Shown in pieces: positions 7,353 to 16,064 of a DNA stretch of 64,000 bases (the stretch's first letter is position 1; every line of letters starts with the position of its first letter). The stretch covers positions 17,523 through 81,522 of the forward strand of contig JBKQTE010000062.1 of assembly GCA_052143315.1 (NCBI GenBank). The letters are read 5' to 3'. Both the position numbers and the translations under genes were made by a program. The notes under the pieces are model-generated. The model did no database searches and was not told where the DNA came from. It worked only from the letters and a program-made list of their open reading frames with translations. The DNA comes from DASZIT01 sp052143315 (GTDB lineage Bacteria > Actinomycetota > Acidimicrobiia > Acidimicrobiales > RAAP-2).

Positions 7353-8622
7353 CCGCCTGGCCGTCGGGCGTCCCGGGCGGCGGATCGAGCATGGCCACCA
7401 GCTCCACATGCTCGGTCATCGGGAAGAGGTCGAACGCCCGCAGCCACGGCATCGTCCACCCGGCGTCGGTGGCCACCCGAAGGTCGCGGGCGAACGACGC
7501 CGGGTCGCACGACACGTAGGCGATCCGGCGTGGGGCGGGTCGCAGCGAGGTCAGCGCCGCCATCACCGCCCGGCCCGCCCCCTCGCGCGCCGGGTCGAGG
7601 ACCACCAGATCGGGGGTGCCCAGTCCGGAGGCCACCAGGTCGGGGGTCACGTCCGCCCGGCGGACGGTCACCTGGGGGAGCCGTGCGGTGTTCCGGGAGG
7701 CGTCGGCGCAGGCCGCCCCGCTCCGCTCCACCGCGGTGACCGAACCGCCGGCCCCGACGGCGGCGGCCACCAGAACGGTGAAGAGCCCGGCCCCCGAGTA
7801 GAGGTCGCAGACCCGCTCTCCGGCCCGGGCGTCGAGCCCCTCCAGCACGGCGCGGCCGAGCACCTCGGGGGCACCCGGATGGACCTGCCAGAACACACCG
7901 GCGGACACCTCGTAGCGGTGACCGAGCACGTCGTACACCAGGCGGTGCGGCTCGCGCTCGGTCCGGCCGTTCACCACCCGTCCGGCGTCCAGCGCCGGGC
8001 GGTCGCCCAGTCGCCGCCGGCCCGTCCGCACCGACACCACCGCCCGACCGCCGTGGCCACCCGCCAGCACCTCTACCTCGCTGGCGCCGCTCCACCGGTG
8101 GGCCCCGACCCCGACCCGGTCCACCTCCGGCGAGGCGATCAGGCAGTGCTCGACCAGCTCCACCCGGTGCGACCGGTGGGCGTGCAGCCCCAACCGGCCG
8201 TGGCGGTCGACGGCGAACCGCACCCGGGTCCGCCAGGCCAGCCCCCCCTCGTCACCCGGCACCGGCTCGACCACCACCGGACGGTCGTCCCCGGCCAGCC
8301 GGCAGAGCTGCTCGGTCACCAGCGACGCCTTGAGCACCCGCTGGGCGGGCAGCGACACGTGCTGCCAGTCGCACCCACCGCACCGGCCCGGGCCGGCATG
8401 CGGGCACGGCGGCACCACCCGGTCGGGTGAAGCCTCGAGCACCTCGACGGCGTCGGCCCGGAGGAACGAGGTGGTCTCGGCGGTCACCTCGGCCACCACC
8501 CGCTCGCCGGGAAGGGCGTGGCGGACGAACACCACCCGCCCGTCCGGTGCACGGGCCACGAAACCACCCCCGGCCGCCGGGGCTCCGGTCCGAAGCTCCA
8601 TCGGGGACATGACCTGGGTCAT
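7339..8622 (-). CDS. TrmA/RlmD-family RNA (uracil-5) methyltransferase
   Basis: 427 residues. An N-terminal TRAM-like region (FVRHALPGERVVAEV) is followed by four iron-sulfur cysteines, C73-x7-C81-GG-C84 and C160 in EHCLIAS, as in RumA (RlmD). The SAM-binding motif is VCDLYSGAGLFTVLVA and the catalytic cysteine lies in YVSCDPASFARD. It methylates C5 of a uridine in 23S rRNA or tRNA using S-adenosylmethionine. Three in-frame ATGs occur near the start (8622, 8610, 8601); the first is used. It follows a membrane glycosyltransferase gene by about 23 bp on the same strand. Confidence 0.85.
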   Translation of the reverse strand: MTQVMSPMELRTGAPAAGGGFVARAPDGRVVFVRHALPGERVVAEVTAETTSFLRADAVEVLEASPDRVVPPCPHAGPGRCGGCDWQHVSLPAQRVLKASLVTEQLCRLAGDDRPVVVEPVPGDEGGLAWRTRVRFAVDRHGRLGLHAHRSHRVELVEHCLIASPEVDRVGVGAHRWSGASEVEVLAGGHGGRAVVSVRTGRRRLGDRPALDAGRVVNGRTEREPHRLVYDVLGHRYEVSAGVFWQVHPGAPEVLGRAVLEGLDARAGERVCDLYSGAGLFTVLVAAAVGAGGSVTAVERSGAACADASRNTARLPQVTVRRADVTPDLVASGLGTPDLVVLDPAREGAGRAVMAALTSLRPAPRRIAYVSCDPASFARDLRVATDAGWTMPWLRAFDLFPMTEHVELVAMLDPPPGTPDGQAVRER

Positions 8623-8645
8623 AGCACGGGGATCCGGTCGCCCGG

Positions 8646-9887
8646 TCAGGTGACCCAGTAGCCCAGGTTGAACAGGGCCTGGGTGACCACGGCAGCGGCC
8701 ACCGACAGCCCGAGACCGATCACGATCGGTGCCTGCCACCGGCGCACCAGCAGGTACAGCCCCGGATAGAGCGGAAAGGCCACACTGACGAACCGGGCGT
8801 CGCCCTCGGTGGAGACGGGCGCGCCCCGGGTCCGAAGGGCGGTGGACGAGGCGATGGCCGCCACCCCGCCCAGGACCACCAGCCAGGCGATCGGCACGCG
8901 CCCCCCGATCGAGGTCCCCGGCTCCCTCCGGTCGCGGACCACCAGGACCACCAGGTACACCAGGGCGATGGTGGCCAGCACGACGGTCAGGTCGTCGAGG
9001 ATCCACATCCACACCACGTTCGACGACAGGCTGCGCAGGGTACCGGTGTAGACGTGGTCGGCGTGGAGGGTGCGGGGGATGGCGACCAGGTTCTCGACCA
9101 CGGCGACGAACGGGGGCAGCACCACCCGGTGGAACCGGGGCTCGGCGCCGGCGAAGGCCAGCGGGTTCCCCAGCCGGATGCCCAGGTAGGCCACGTAGGC
9201 GGCAGCACCCAGGGAGCCCACCACCGCGTAGCCGAGCGTCCGGCGGATCCCCCGGCCGGCCAGCGCCGCCGCCACCACCAGCGCAGCCGTCAGCGCCACC
9301 GACTCGGGGGAGGTGGCCGAGGCGTACCCGGCCACCAGGGCGGCCCACCACCACCGCCCCCGCTCGACGAGGATGGCGACGGCCAGGATCTCCAGGGCGA
9401 AGAGCGCCTCGGTGTAGGGGGCCAGGTAGAACACCGAGGTGGGGAACCAGCAGAAGAGCACGGTGGAGACCAGGGCGGCCCGGGTGCCGAACCTGGCGGC
9501 TACCAGGCGGTAGAGCAGACCGGCGGCGGCGGTGAAGGCGGCGAAGGAGACAAGGCAGCCGGCCTGGGCGTAGGAGAGCGCCCCGCCGGCCAGCTCGTGC
9601 ACCAGCCGGATGACCAGCGGGTACCCCGGGAAGAAGGCGGGCACCTCGGTGGTGCCGGTGGGGTACCCGTGGGCGGCGATGCCCGTGTAGTACCGGGCGT
9701 CCCAGCGGTCGAACACGCCGAGCCAGGTCCCGTCGCCGAGGGTGCCCAGCCTCGAGTGGAGCATGGACTGCGGGAAGAGGGTGACCACCGCGTGGCCGAC
9801 GAGGATCCCGGCCACGATCCTCGAGACGGCGATCCAGGCCCCGGTCCGCCACCGGGTCTCCGGCGTGGTGTCCACCCAGGTCGTCAC
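8646..9887 (-). CDS. GT-C fold membrane mannosyltransferase, PIG-V-like
   Basis: 413 residues with about ten predicted membrane segments. The motif FDRWDARYYTGIAAHGYP near residues 59-76 matches the PIG-V/GPI-mannosyltransferase-like families of bacteria; its Asp (D63) is the likely catalytic acid/base. Such enzymes transfer a mannose or other sugar from a polyprenyl phosphate to an extracytoplasmic acceptor. Its start overlaps the stop of the upstream 657-residue membrane protein by 4 bp, so the two are probably made together and may serve one envelope glycan or lipoglycan. The acceptor cannot be inferred. Confidence 0.75.
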   Translation of the reverse strand: MTTWVDTTPETRWRTGAWIAVSRIVAGILVGHAVVTLFPQSMLHSRLGTLGDGTWLGVFDRWDARYYTGIAAHGYPTGTTEVPAFFPGYPLVIRLVHELAGGALSYAQAGCLVSFAAFTAAAGLLYRLVAARFGTRAALVSTVLFCWFPTSVFYLAPYTEALFALEILAVAILVERGRWWWAALVAGYASATSPESVALTAALVVAAALAGRGIRRTLGYAVVGSLGAAAYVAYLGIRLGNPLAFAGAEPRFHRVVLPPFVAVVENLVAIPRTLHADHVYTGTLRSLSSNVVWMWILDDLTVVLATIALVYLVVLVVRDRREPGTSIGGRVPIAWLVVLGGVAAIASSTALRTRGAPVSTEGDARFVSVAFPLYPGLYLLVRRWQAPIVIGLGLSVAAAVVTQALFNLGYWVT

Positions 9888-11857
9888 TGCGGGTGGACGC
9901 TACCCGCCGCCGGTACCGGCGGCGGGACGAGGCCGGGCGCCCGTTGCACGTCGTACCAGGCGTCCACACCTCCCCCGATCACCGGCGGGTACCCGAGCGC
10001 CCGGCGGAACAGCCCGTCGACCTCGTCGGCGTTGCGGGTGGCCGAGGCGACCAGGACCACGTCGACCCGGTAGCGGAGGACGAACTGGCGGACCTCGGCC
10101 ACCAGGGCGGCGTCGTCGGCGACCGGGCCGCTGTCGTAGAAGGGGACACCCCCGGCCTGGTCGATGAGGAAGTCCTGGACCGCCCGGGGTGGCAGCACCG
10201 AGGGGAACAGGGTGGGGACGCCGGCGGCGTCGGGGATGAGGGCGTAGCCACCGATCAGGGAGAACCGCATACCGGTCACCGCCTGCCACACCATGGGCTG
10301 GGAGTGCAGCGGCGTGGCATACGGGTAGGTCAGCGCCACCGACCCGGTGGCGATCCGGTCGACGCCGCCGGAGGTGAAGTACGTCGGGAGATCGGCCGCC
10401 ACCGTCCGGACCGGCCATCGGGGGACCAGGGACACGACCGCCAGGACGGCCACCACCGCCACCACGGACCAGCTCACGGTGCCCGGGGATCGACCGGTAC
10501 GGTGGCCGTCGCCGGCGGCGGGGGTCCGGGGAGGCCCGGTGGCCCGGTGCAGCTCGTCGAGACCCAGCGCCGCCACCGCGGCCACGCACAGCCAGGTCAG
10601 CAACGAGATCCTCGCCGGCACCAGCTGCTCCACCAGGGGGACCCGGGCCAACAAGGCGTCGGGCAGCGGGACGGTGGTGGGCCGGCCGTCGACGGTCAGC
10701 CGGGTGCCCAGGGTCAGCACGTCGGTGACCAGCGACATCAGGGCGGCGAACAGGAGCCACCGGTTCCGCCGGCCCCGTACCACCAGGTAGCCCAGCAGCC
10801 CGAGCAACGGGAGCCCGAGGTAGCTGCCGTTCTCCGTGTAGTCGCCGAACACGGTGAGGCGGTCGCCGGTGGCGGCCAGTCCGGCGGGGACCACCCGCTC
10901 GACCGAGGTGGGCACCACCGGGCTGAGCAGGTCGGCCCGGAGGAGGAGGGCGTCGGCCCCTCCCGCCGCCGAGGTGTAGTGCTCGGGTCCGGTGAGGAAC
11001 ACCCAGGCCGGCGCGGCCAGCAGGACGGCCACCACCGCCAGCCCGCAGCCCAGCCCGCCGGCGGCGGACCGGAGGCTCGGCGCCACCTGCCGGGGCCGGC
11101 ACGCCGCCAGGACCAGGAGCCCGATCCCCACCACCAGCACCGTGGTGACCAGTATCTCCGAAGAGATGAGGAACTGCCCGGCCAGGAGGAGGCCCAGCAC
11201 CGCACCCCACCGCCGCGGGTGGCCGGCCCGGACCACCAACAGCTCGACGACGGCCAGGACGATCAACGGCGGGAGGGGCACGAACAGCAGGTGGAGGTGG
11301 GCGGTCGCCTGACCGGCCATGTACGGGGAGAACCCGTAGAGGAGCCCCCCGGCGAACGCCGCCGGTACCCAGGCCGTCCATCGGCGCAGGACCAGGAACA
11401 TCGAGGAGGCCGACAGCGGGAAGGCCAGCCACATCAGCAGCGTGAGGCTCGACATTGGGCCGGCGGTCAGGGTCAGCGGCGTCGCCACCAGGCCGAGCAG
11501 CGGCATCTGGGTGTTGTAGGTGAGGTTCACCCCGTGCGGGTAGTTCAAGAGGGTGGTGAAGAAGGGGTTCTGGCCATGGGCCACGGCGTGGGCGGTGAAG
11601 GCCAGGAACCAGGTGTTCAGCCCGGCGTCGGCGCAGGTGCACTGGGGAAGTCGGCCGGGATCGCCGGGCCAGGTCGGGAAGTAGACGGCCAGGCCCAGCA
11701 GTGCGTAGGCGGCGATCGGGACCACCGCCGCCCACGGCACCGCAAGGCCACGGAGGCGCCCTGGCCGACCGTCGGCCGACACCGGCGGCGTCACCGCCTC
11801 GACGTCGGCTGGTTGCGGCGATGCGACACCCAATGGCCCGGCCCTCTCCACTGCCAC
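9884..11857 (-). CDS. Large polytopic membrane protein, probable GT-C glycosyltransferase
   Basis: 657 residues with ten or more hydrophobic segments. A first loop rich in polar residues (TCADAGLNTWFLAFTAHA, then LNYPHGVNLTYNTQ) resembles the catalytic loop of membrane glycosyltransferases related to YfhO/ArnT types. The C-terminal soluble part (about residues 500-640) would be extracytoplasmic. It overlaps the PIG-V-like gene by an ATGA. The specific family is not certain; a sugar transfer role is inferred from topology and partner. Confidence 0.65.
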   Translation of the reverse strand: MAVERAGPLGVASPQPADVEAVTPPVSADGRPGRLRGLAVPWAAVVPIAAYALLGLAVYFPTWPGDPGRLPQCTCADAGLNTWFLAFTAHAVAHGQNPFFTTLLNYPHGVNLTYNTQMPLLGLVATPLTLTAGPMSSLTLLMWLAFPLSASSMFLVLRRWTAWVPAAFAGGLLYGFSPYMAGQATAHLHLLFVPLPPLIVLAVVELLVVRAGHPRRWGAVLGLLLAGQFLISSEILVTTVLVVGIGLLVLAACRPRQVAPSLRSAAGGLGCGLAVVAVLLAAPAWVFLTGPEHYTSAAGGADALLLRADLLSPVVPTSVERVVPAGLAATGDRLTVFGDYTENGSYLGLPLLGLLGYLVVRGRRNRWLLFAALMSLVTDVLTLGTRLTVDGRPTTVPLPDALLARVPLVEQLVPARISLLTWLCVAAVAALGLDELHRATGPPRTPAAGDGHRTGRSPGTVSWSVVAVVAVLAVVSLVPRWPVRTVAADLPTYFTSGGVDRIATGSVALTYPYATPLHSQPMVWQAVTGMRFSLIGGYALIPDAAGVPTLFPSVLPPRAVQDFLIDQAGGVPFYDSGPVADDAALVAEVRQFVLRYRVDVVLVASATRNADEVDGLFRRALGYPPVIGGGVDAWYDVQRAPGLVPPPVPAAGSVHPQ

Positions 11858-11997
11858 GCCCTCCAGGGGCGACCCGACCCGGCGAGCCTAATGGGGCAGG
11901 TGGGTCCCGCCCCTGGATGGGGCCAGACACCCCGTCGGGTCGGCGGCACCGGCTACGTTGAGCCACCGCCGGCAGGACACGAACCAGGGGGCCCGGA

Positions 11998-12666
11998 ATG
12001 GACATCTACGAGGCGCTGTACACCACCCGGGCCATGCGCCGGGTGAAGCCCGACCCGGTCCCCCTGGACGTGCAGGCCCGGATCCTCGACGCCGCCATCC
12101 GGGCCCCGTCGGGCGGCAACACCCAGAACTGGCGCTTCCTGCTCCTCGACGACAAGGAGACCATCGGTCGCATCGCCCCGCTGTACCAGCACGCAATCGC
12201 CGAGCTGTGGACGACCGTCTACGCCGACCGGCTGGCGGCGGCCGCCGCCGACCCGGAGGCACCGGGGAGCATCGCCACGGTGAAGGTGCAGCGCTCGGCC
12301 CAGTGGCTGGCCGACCACTTCGCCGAGGTGCCCCTCTTTCTGTTCGCCTTCGTCCAGAACGACCCGACGGGTGGCTCGATCTTCCCGGCGGTGTGGAGTG
12401 CCCAGCTGGCGGCCAGGGCCGAGGGGGTGGGCACCGCCATCACCGCCGTCCTCGGCTTCTGGCACCCGGACGAGACCTTCGAGATCCTGGGGGTGCCCCC
12501 CGGCCAGGGATGGACCATGGCCTGCTGCGTCAGCCTGGGCTATCCGACCGGACGGTGGGGCATCGCCGCCCGGCGCCCGGTCCACGAGGTGTCGTACCGG
12601 AACCGCTGGGGCGATCCGGTCGGCTTCGAGGTCGACGAGCCACTGTGGTCGCCGGCGGCGGACTGA
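11998..12666 (+). CDS. Nitroreductase-family FMN oxidoreductase
   Basis: 222 residues. MDIYEALYTTRAMRRVKPDPVP with the following APSGGNTQNWRF is the FMN-binding opening of the nitroreductase fold; the C-terminal GWTMACCVSLGYPTGRWG is the usual cofactor-contact region. Family members reduce quinones, nitro compounds or other electron-poor substrates with NAD(P)H as cytoplasmic dimers. The physiological substrate is not predictable. It stands alone, divergent from the glycosyltransferase pair, with the tRNA-Gly gene 82 bp downstream. Confidence 0.85.
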   Translation: MDIYEALYTTRAMRRVKPDPVPLDVQARILDAAIRAPSGGNTQNWRFLLLDDKETIGRIAPLYQHAIAELWTTVYADRLAAAAADPEAPGSIATVKVQRSAQWLADHFAEVPLFLFAFVQNDPTGGSIFPAVWSAQLAARAEGVGTAITAVLGFWHPDETFEILGVPPGQGWTMACCVSLGYPTGRWGIAARRPVHEVSYRNRWGDPVGFEVDEPLWSPAAD

Positions 12667-12748
12667 GCCCGGGGACCGACCCCTCCGGGCCCCGGGGCCC
12701 GGCCACTGCCAGGATCGGCCTGCTTGTACACTCTCCGGCGCAGTACCT

Positions 12749-12819
12749 GCGGGTGTAGCTCAATGGTAGAGCCTCTGCCTTCCAAGCAGATTACGCGGGT
12801 TCGATTCCCGTCACCCGCT
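12749..12819 (+). tRNA. tRNA-Gly (anticodon TCC)
   Basis: Cloverleaf of 71 nt. The acceptor stem GCGGGTG pairs with CACCCGC, the D-arm contains GCTCAATGGTAGAGC, the anticodon stem TCTGC/GCAGA encloses the loop CTTCCAA with anticodon TCC, and the T-arm is GCGGGTTCGATTCCCGT. CCA is not encoded. A TACACT hexamer about 17 bp upstream may be its -10 box. A gene-poor stretch and an accessory exporter follow, as often seen when tRNA 3' ends serve as insertion sites. Confidence 0.97.
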
Positions 12820-13364
12820 CTCCGGGTTTTGGCTGGTCAGGGGCCTACAGGGGGTCGGCCGGCGGGGACCGAGAGAGCGGGAATGGCTCCACGGACCACA
12901 AACAGACCACATTTGCTTTCGGAAGGCGATGGCAGACTGCGGTCGTCGGGAGTCCCGCTGGCTACCCCGACTCCCCGCCCGATCTTCCGTCTTGGGCCGC
13001 CGCACCACAGCCCAAGTCCAAGGGCGCGGCTGTCGATCTATTAGTCCTGGCCGAAGCCTGGCACTCGGCGCGCGGACGAACTCGGGGTTGACGTGGGTCA
13101 GGGCTCGAATCAACGCCGCATCCTTCGGGGTGCGGCTCGCGGTTGGGAGAGCGCAATGAGGCGAATCCAAACTTCCCAGGATCACCCGTCCCGAAGAAAT
13201 CCGAGACTTCCGTTCAAGTCCGCGCCCGAACGTGTCGAGAATTGGGGGGGCAGACCTGTCGAGCGCGGTACCGCCACCGCGCTCCGGGTCCGGCCCTTAC
13301 TCTGTCGGGATGGCGGACGTTCCCACATGGCACCGTGCCCTAATGCGGGTCGGCGGCGCAATCC
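12820..13364. other. Noncoding stretch downstream of tRNA-Gly
   Basis: About 545 bp without a convincing gene. Several open frames of 60-140 codons exist on both strands, but they have no good start signals and read as low-complexity Arg/Pro/Ser protein. No second copy of the tRNA 3' end and no integrase fragment could be recognised, so mobile-element decay is only a suspicion based on position. Confidence 0.5.
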
Positions 13365-14174
13365 TCAGCCACCGCTCGGCAGCCAACTGAAGCGCCGGAT
13401 GGCGACAACCAGCCCAAGGGCACCCCACAGGGCGAGCAGGCCGAGGTGGCTCCACGACAAGCCGCTGCCAGTCGTGTGGGGGTTGTACGCGGCAACGAGG
13501 GCGGCGGCGAACGGGTAAATAGGGAACAGTTTGCCGACGTCGGCGAGCCAGTGCGGCAGGACGGCGAGTGGAATGAAGATTCCCGAGATGAACGAGAGCG
13601 GGAGGAAGGCCGCCAGGACCACAGGTTGAGCTGCATCTGCGTTATTGATGAAAGCGGCAAGTGCAAAGCCCAGGATGCAGAAGACCATCGCTCCGACCAC
13701 GAGGGTCAGCACGAACGCCGGAACAGTGTGACCAGGCAGGTGGGCGCTTACGGTGAACCATCCGAGAGCCAGCAGAACACCCGCGATCACCAGTGCGGTT
13801 ATGCACCCAACGAGGCTCCGACCCCCGATGATCGCGCTGGTAGGCACCGGAGTCGCACGACGGCGCTTGTAGATCCCGGCCTCGCGGTACTGCACGACAT
13901 TGACGCACAGGTTCGAGAAGCTGGCGGCGATGACACCGTAGGCCATGATGCTTGGCACGTAGTAGACGCCCTCGGGCATCGTGCCGCCCGGAACGGTGGC
14001 CGTGGTGTGGCGAAAGATGGAGGAGAACAGGAGCAAGAACAGGACGGGCATCAGGATCGTGAAGAAGCGTCCCTGGGTGTTGTTCCAGAAGGACAATAGG
14101 TCGTAGCGGAACTGGTGGGCGACCTGGTGCGGCAGCCGGGTGTCGTGTCGGTCCTTCGCTTCGGTGAGGTTCAT
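13365..14174 (-). CDS. ABC-2 type exporter permease
   Basis: 269 residues with six hydrophobic segments, starting near residues 37-55 (FFTILMPVLFLLLFSSIF). The region FSNLCVNVVQYREAGIYKRRRATPVP is the conserved ABC-2 coupling segment, and LPLSFISGIFIPLAVLPHWL near residues 200-220 is the typical C-terminal family motif. It forms an efflux pump with the ATPase encoded upstream, whose stop it overlaps by ATGA. Related pairs export drugs, antibiotics or lipids; the cargo is unknown. Codons are less GC-biased than in flanking core genes, suggesting accessory origin. Confidence 0.88.
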   Translation of the reverse strand: MNLTEAKDRHDTRLPHQVAHQFRYDLLSFWNNTQGRFFTILMPVLFLLLFSSIFRHTTATVPGGTMPEGVYYVPSIMAYGVIAASFSNLCVNVVQYREAGIYKRRRATPVPTSAIIGGRSLVGCITALVIAGVLLALGWFTVSAHLPGHTVPAFVLTLVVGAMVFCILGFALAAFINNADAAQPVVLAAFLPLSFISGIFIPLAVLPHWLADVGKLFPIYPFAAALVAAYNPHTTGSGLSWSHLGLLALWGALGLVVAIRRFSWLPSGG

Positions 14175-15169
14175 CGGGCCTCCTCTGTCAAGGCAAGGTA
14201 GATCTCCTCGAGGGTCGGGCGGCTGACCTGAAGATCGGGGAGGTCGAGTCCCTGGTCAGCGGCCCAGGCTGCCAGGACGCCCAACACGGGGAGTGGGCTG
14301 GACGCACTGACTTCGACGAAGCCGTTCGCGGCCGAGGCACCCGCCGACAGCACCGCCTGCGGCAGGTCCGATAACACCACGCTTTCCGGCAGGCTGAAAC
14401 GGATCTGGGACGGTTGACGTCCCCGACTTCCCAGCGTCTCCGCCGTGCCCGACGCGACGATCTCGCCGTGAGCGATGATAGCGATCCGGTCCGCGAGCTT
14501 CTCGGCCTCGTCCATGTAGTGCGTGGTGAGGAAGATCGTCTTTCCGAGATCGCGCAACCCGCCTATCACGTCCCAGGCCGCGTGGCGTGCGGAGGGGTCG
14601 AAGCCGGTCGTCGGCTCGTCGAGGAAGATCAGCTCGGGGTCGCCGACAAGCGCCAGCGCGACGTCGAGGCGGCGGCGCTGACCACCCGAGAGGCTCTTGC
14701 ACTTCGATGTGGCGCGGTCTGCGAGCCCGACCAGCTCCAGGGTGTCCTGCACTGGCCGGGAGGTTGGGTAGTAGCCGGCATAAAGAGTCATGCACTGCTG
14801 CACCGTCAGTTCCGGTTCCGGTTCCGACTCCTGGAGCACCACCCCGATGCGGGCTCGCCACCCGCCGCGGGCCAGGGCGGGGTCCTCGCCGAGCACCGAC
14901 ACCTCGCCGCCGGTGCGATGGCGGAATCCCTCCAGAATCTCCACCGTCGTGGTCTTTCCCGCCCCGTTCGGCCCGAGAAAGGCAAACACCTCGCCTCGAC
15001 ATACCTCGAGATCTATCCCGCGGACGGCGTCGAACGTCCCATAGGACATGCGCAACCCCCGAACCTCTACGACGAGCGGCGTCGCAGCGGATTGGGCAGT
15101 TCTTCCCGAAGGACCCTCATCCGGCATAGCTGAGATGGACTCACTGCTCCCATTGGATGGCATGTTCAC
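14171..15169 (-). CDS. ABC exporter ATP-binding protein (DrrA-like)
   Basis: 332 residues. Walker A is GPNGAGKTTT, the Q-loop is in IGVVLQESEPEPELT, the signature is LSGGQRRRLDVALAL, Walker B is LIFLDEPTTGFD and the H-loop is in LTTHYMDEAEKLADR. The roughly 100-residue C-terminal extension after the H-loop is common in the drug-resistance/lipid exporter subfamily. The first codon used is GTG 15169; ATG 15163 or a later ATG are alternatives, since the first 30 residues look unstructured and no strong ribosome site is visible. It pairs with the overlapping permease gene to form a multidrug- or lipid-type exporter at the cytoplasmic membrane. Confidence 0.9.
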   Translation of the reverse strand: MNMPSNGSSESISAMPDEGPSGRTAQSAATPLVVEVRGLRMSYGTFDAVRGIDLEVCRGEVFAFLGPNGAGKTTTVEILEGFRHRTGGEVSVLGEDPALARGGWRARIGVVLQESEPEPELTVQQCMTLYAGYYPTSRPVQDTLELVGLADRATSKCKSLSGGQRRRLDVALALVGDPELIFLDEPTTGFDPSARHAAWDVIGGLRDLGKTIFLTTHYMDEAEKLADRIAIIAHGEIVASGTAETLGSRGRQPSQIRFSLPESVVLSDLPQAVLSAGASAANGFVEVSASSPLPVLGVLAAWAADQGLDLPDLQVSRPTLEEIYLALTEEAR

Positions 15170-15196
15170 GGTGATCTGTGCCTCTGTCGCCGAAGA

Positions 15197-15236
15197 GCGG
15201 CTAAGCGGCTAAGCGGCTAAGCGGCTAAGCGGCTTG
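15197..15236. repeat. Tandem octamer repeat GCGGCTAA, five units
   Basis: Four exact GCGGCTAA units and a fifth variant GCGGCTTG run head to tail. On the minus strand the last unit encodes the final Ala-Ala and TAG of the 94-residue gene, and the others fill the gap before the ABC ATPase gene. The pattern suggests slippage duplication of the gene's 3' end. It is too short and too uniform for a CRISPR array. Confidence 0.9.
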
Positions 15237-15509
15237 CGGATAGGCTACTTCCAGCGCCCGCCGCACACGCGGGTTGATGGACGTCGCCTGGACAACCCTC
15301 GAAATGATCAGGCCGGTGGTCCTTATCTTGAAGACGGTCATACCATTGGCATGGGCGATCTCAATCTCGGAAGGGATCACCCCGGTGCGCCCAACCTTCA
15401 CCTTCGAAGGGCCGGTCGCGTTCACTCGGAAGTGGGGACCGAGCGCTTCCGACAACGTGTGTTCGAGCTCATCCACGTTCACATCCTGCTTCGTTCGGAC
15501 GTGCGACAT
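15225..15509 (-). CDS. Small hypothetical protein (94 residues)
   Basis: Starts MSHVRTKQDVNVDELEHTL at ATG 15509 with a strong AGGAGG about nine bases upstream; the longer open frame is not protein-like. The chain is charged and soluble, with a mixed alpha/beta pattern (FRVNATGPSKVKVGRTG, then TVFKIRTTGLIISRVVQA). I do not recognise a family. It sits between the exporter ATPase and a 2TM protein, all on the minus strand. The gene ends inside an octamer tandem repeat. Confidence 0.6.
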   Translation of the reverse strand: MSHVRTKQDVNVDELEHTLSEALGPHFRVNATGPSKVKVGRTGVIPSEIEIAHANGMTVFKIRTTGLIISRVVQATSINPRVRRALEVAYPQAA

Positions 15510-15559
15510 AATTCTCTCTCCTCCTATTGTTCGTGTGCAGCCGGTTAGGGGCAGACGGT

Positions 15560-15862
15560 CTATCGATCCCGGTGTCGCCGCATCTCGGCATCGACGTCTT
15601 CTTCGGTTAGGGGCCGACGGCCCAGACGCCTCCACACCTGCAGAACCAGCAATGCACCGATGATTCCGATGATCCACCCGGGCCAGAAGTAGCCACCGCC
15701 GCCAATCGCCCAGATGACGACGAGGACACCACTCATGACAATGAATCCCACGATCCTCGACGACAGCTCCCGGCGCGCACGGACCCGACGACGGGCCGCA
15801 TCCCGCTCATCGACAGAAAAATCATCCGCCTCATCGAAGCGCCGCCGTCCGTACCTGGGCAT
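15560..15862 (-). CDS. Small two-helix membrane protein (2TM-like)
   Basis: 100 residues starting MPRYGRRRFDEADDF. Residues about 36-80 hold two hydrophobic stretches (IVGFIVMSGVLVVIWAIGG and WPGWIIGIIGALLVLQVW), with charged N- and C-terminal tails; the GGGYFWPGW turn fits the 2TM domain found in many small bacterial membrane proteins. The C-terminal TEEDVDAEMRRHRDR tail should be cytoplasmic. Function unknown; it lies about 50 bp before the 94-residue gene and may share its transcript. Confidence 0.7.
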   Translation of the reverse strand: MPRYGRRRFDEADDFSVDERDAARRRVRARRELSSRIVGFIVMSGVLVVIWAIGGGGYFWPGWIIGIIGALLVLQVWRRLGRRPLTEEDVDAEMRRHRDR

Positions 15863-16064
15863 CGGAATGCATCCCTTCTGCCCCTCACGTGCAGCCTGAG
15901 CCCCAAACGACGTCATGCCAAGGGCCTTCTGGCCCTCATCATCCGCGCCCAAGTGGGCCACTGAACCCTGCGGGCAAAGCGGCCACGTCACCTGGTCCGT
16001 CGCGTGTGGACCTTGACGACGGCGGCCGTCTTGTTCGGCGAAGGTCAGTCGCCACCCGCTCCGC

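Noticed and set aside
9893..12046. Long plus-strand frame opposite the 657-residue membrane protein
   Set aside because: Gly/Arg/His/Gln-rich shadow with no domain; the minus strand encodes a proper polytopic membrane protein.
13093..13518. Possible gene downstream of tRNA-Gly on the plus strand
   Set aside because: No ribosome site, no protein-like pattern, and it overlaps the end of the ABC-2 permease on the other strand.
15197..15236. Short CRISPR-like repeat
   Set aside because: Eight-base units without spacers; a simple tandem repeat.
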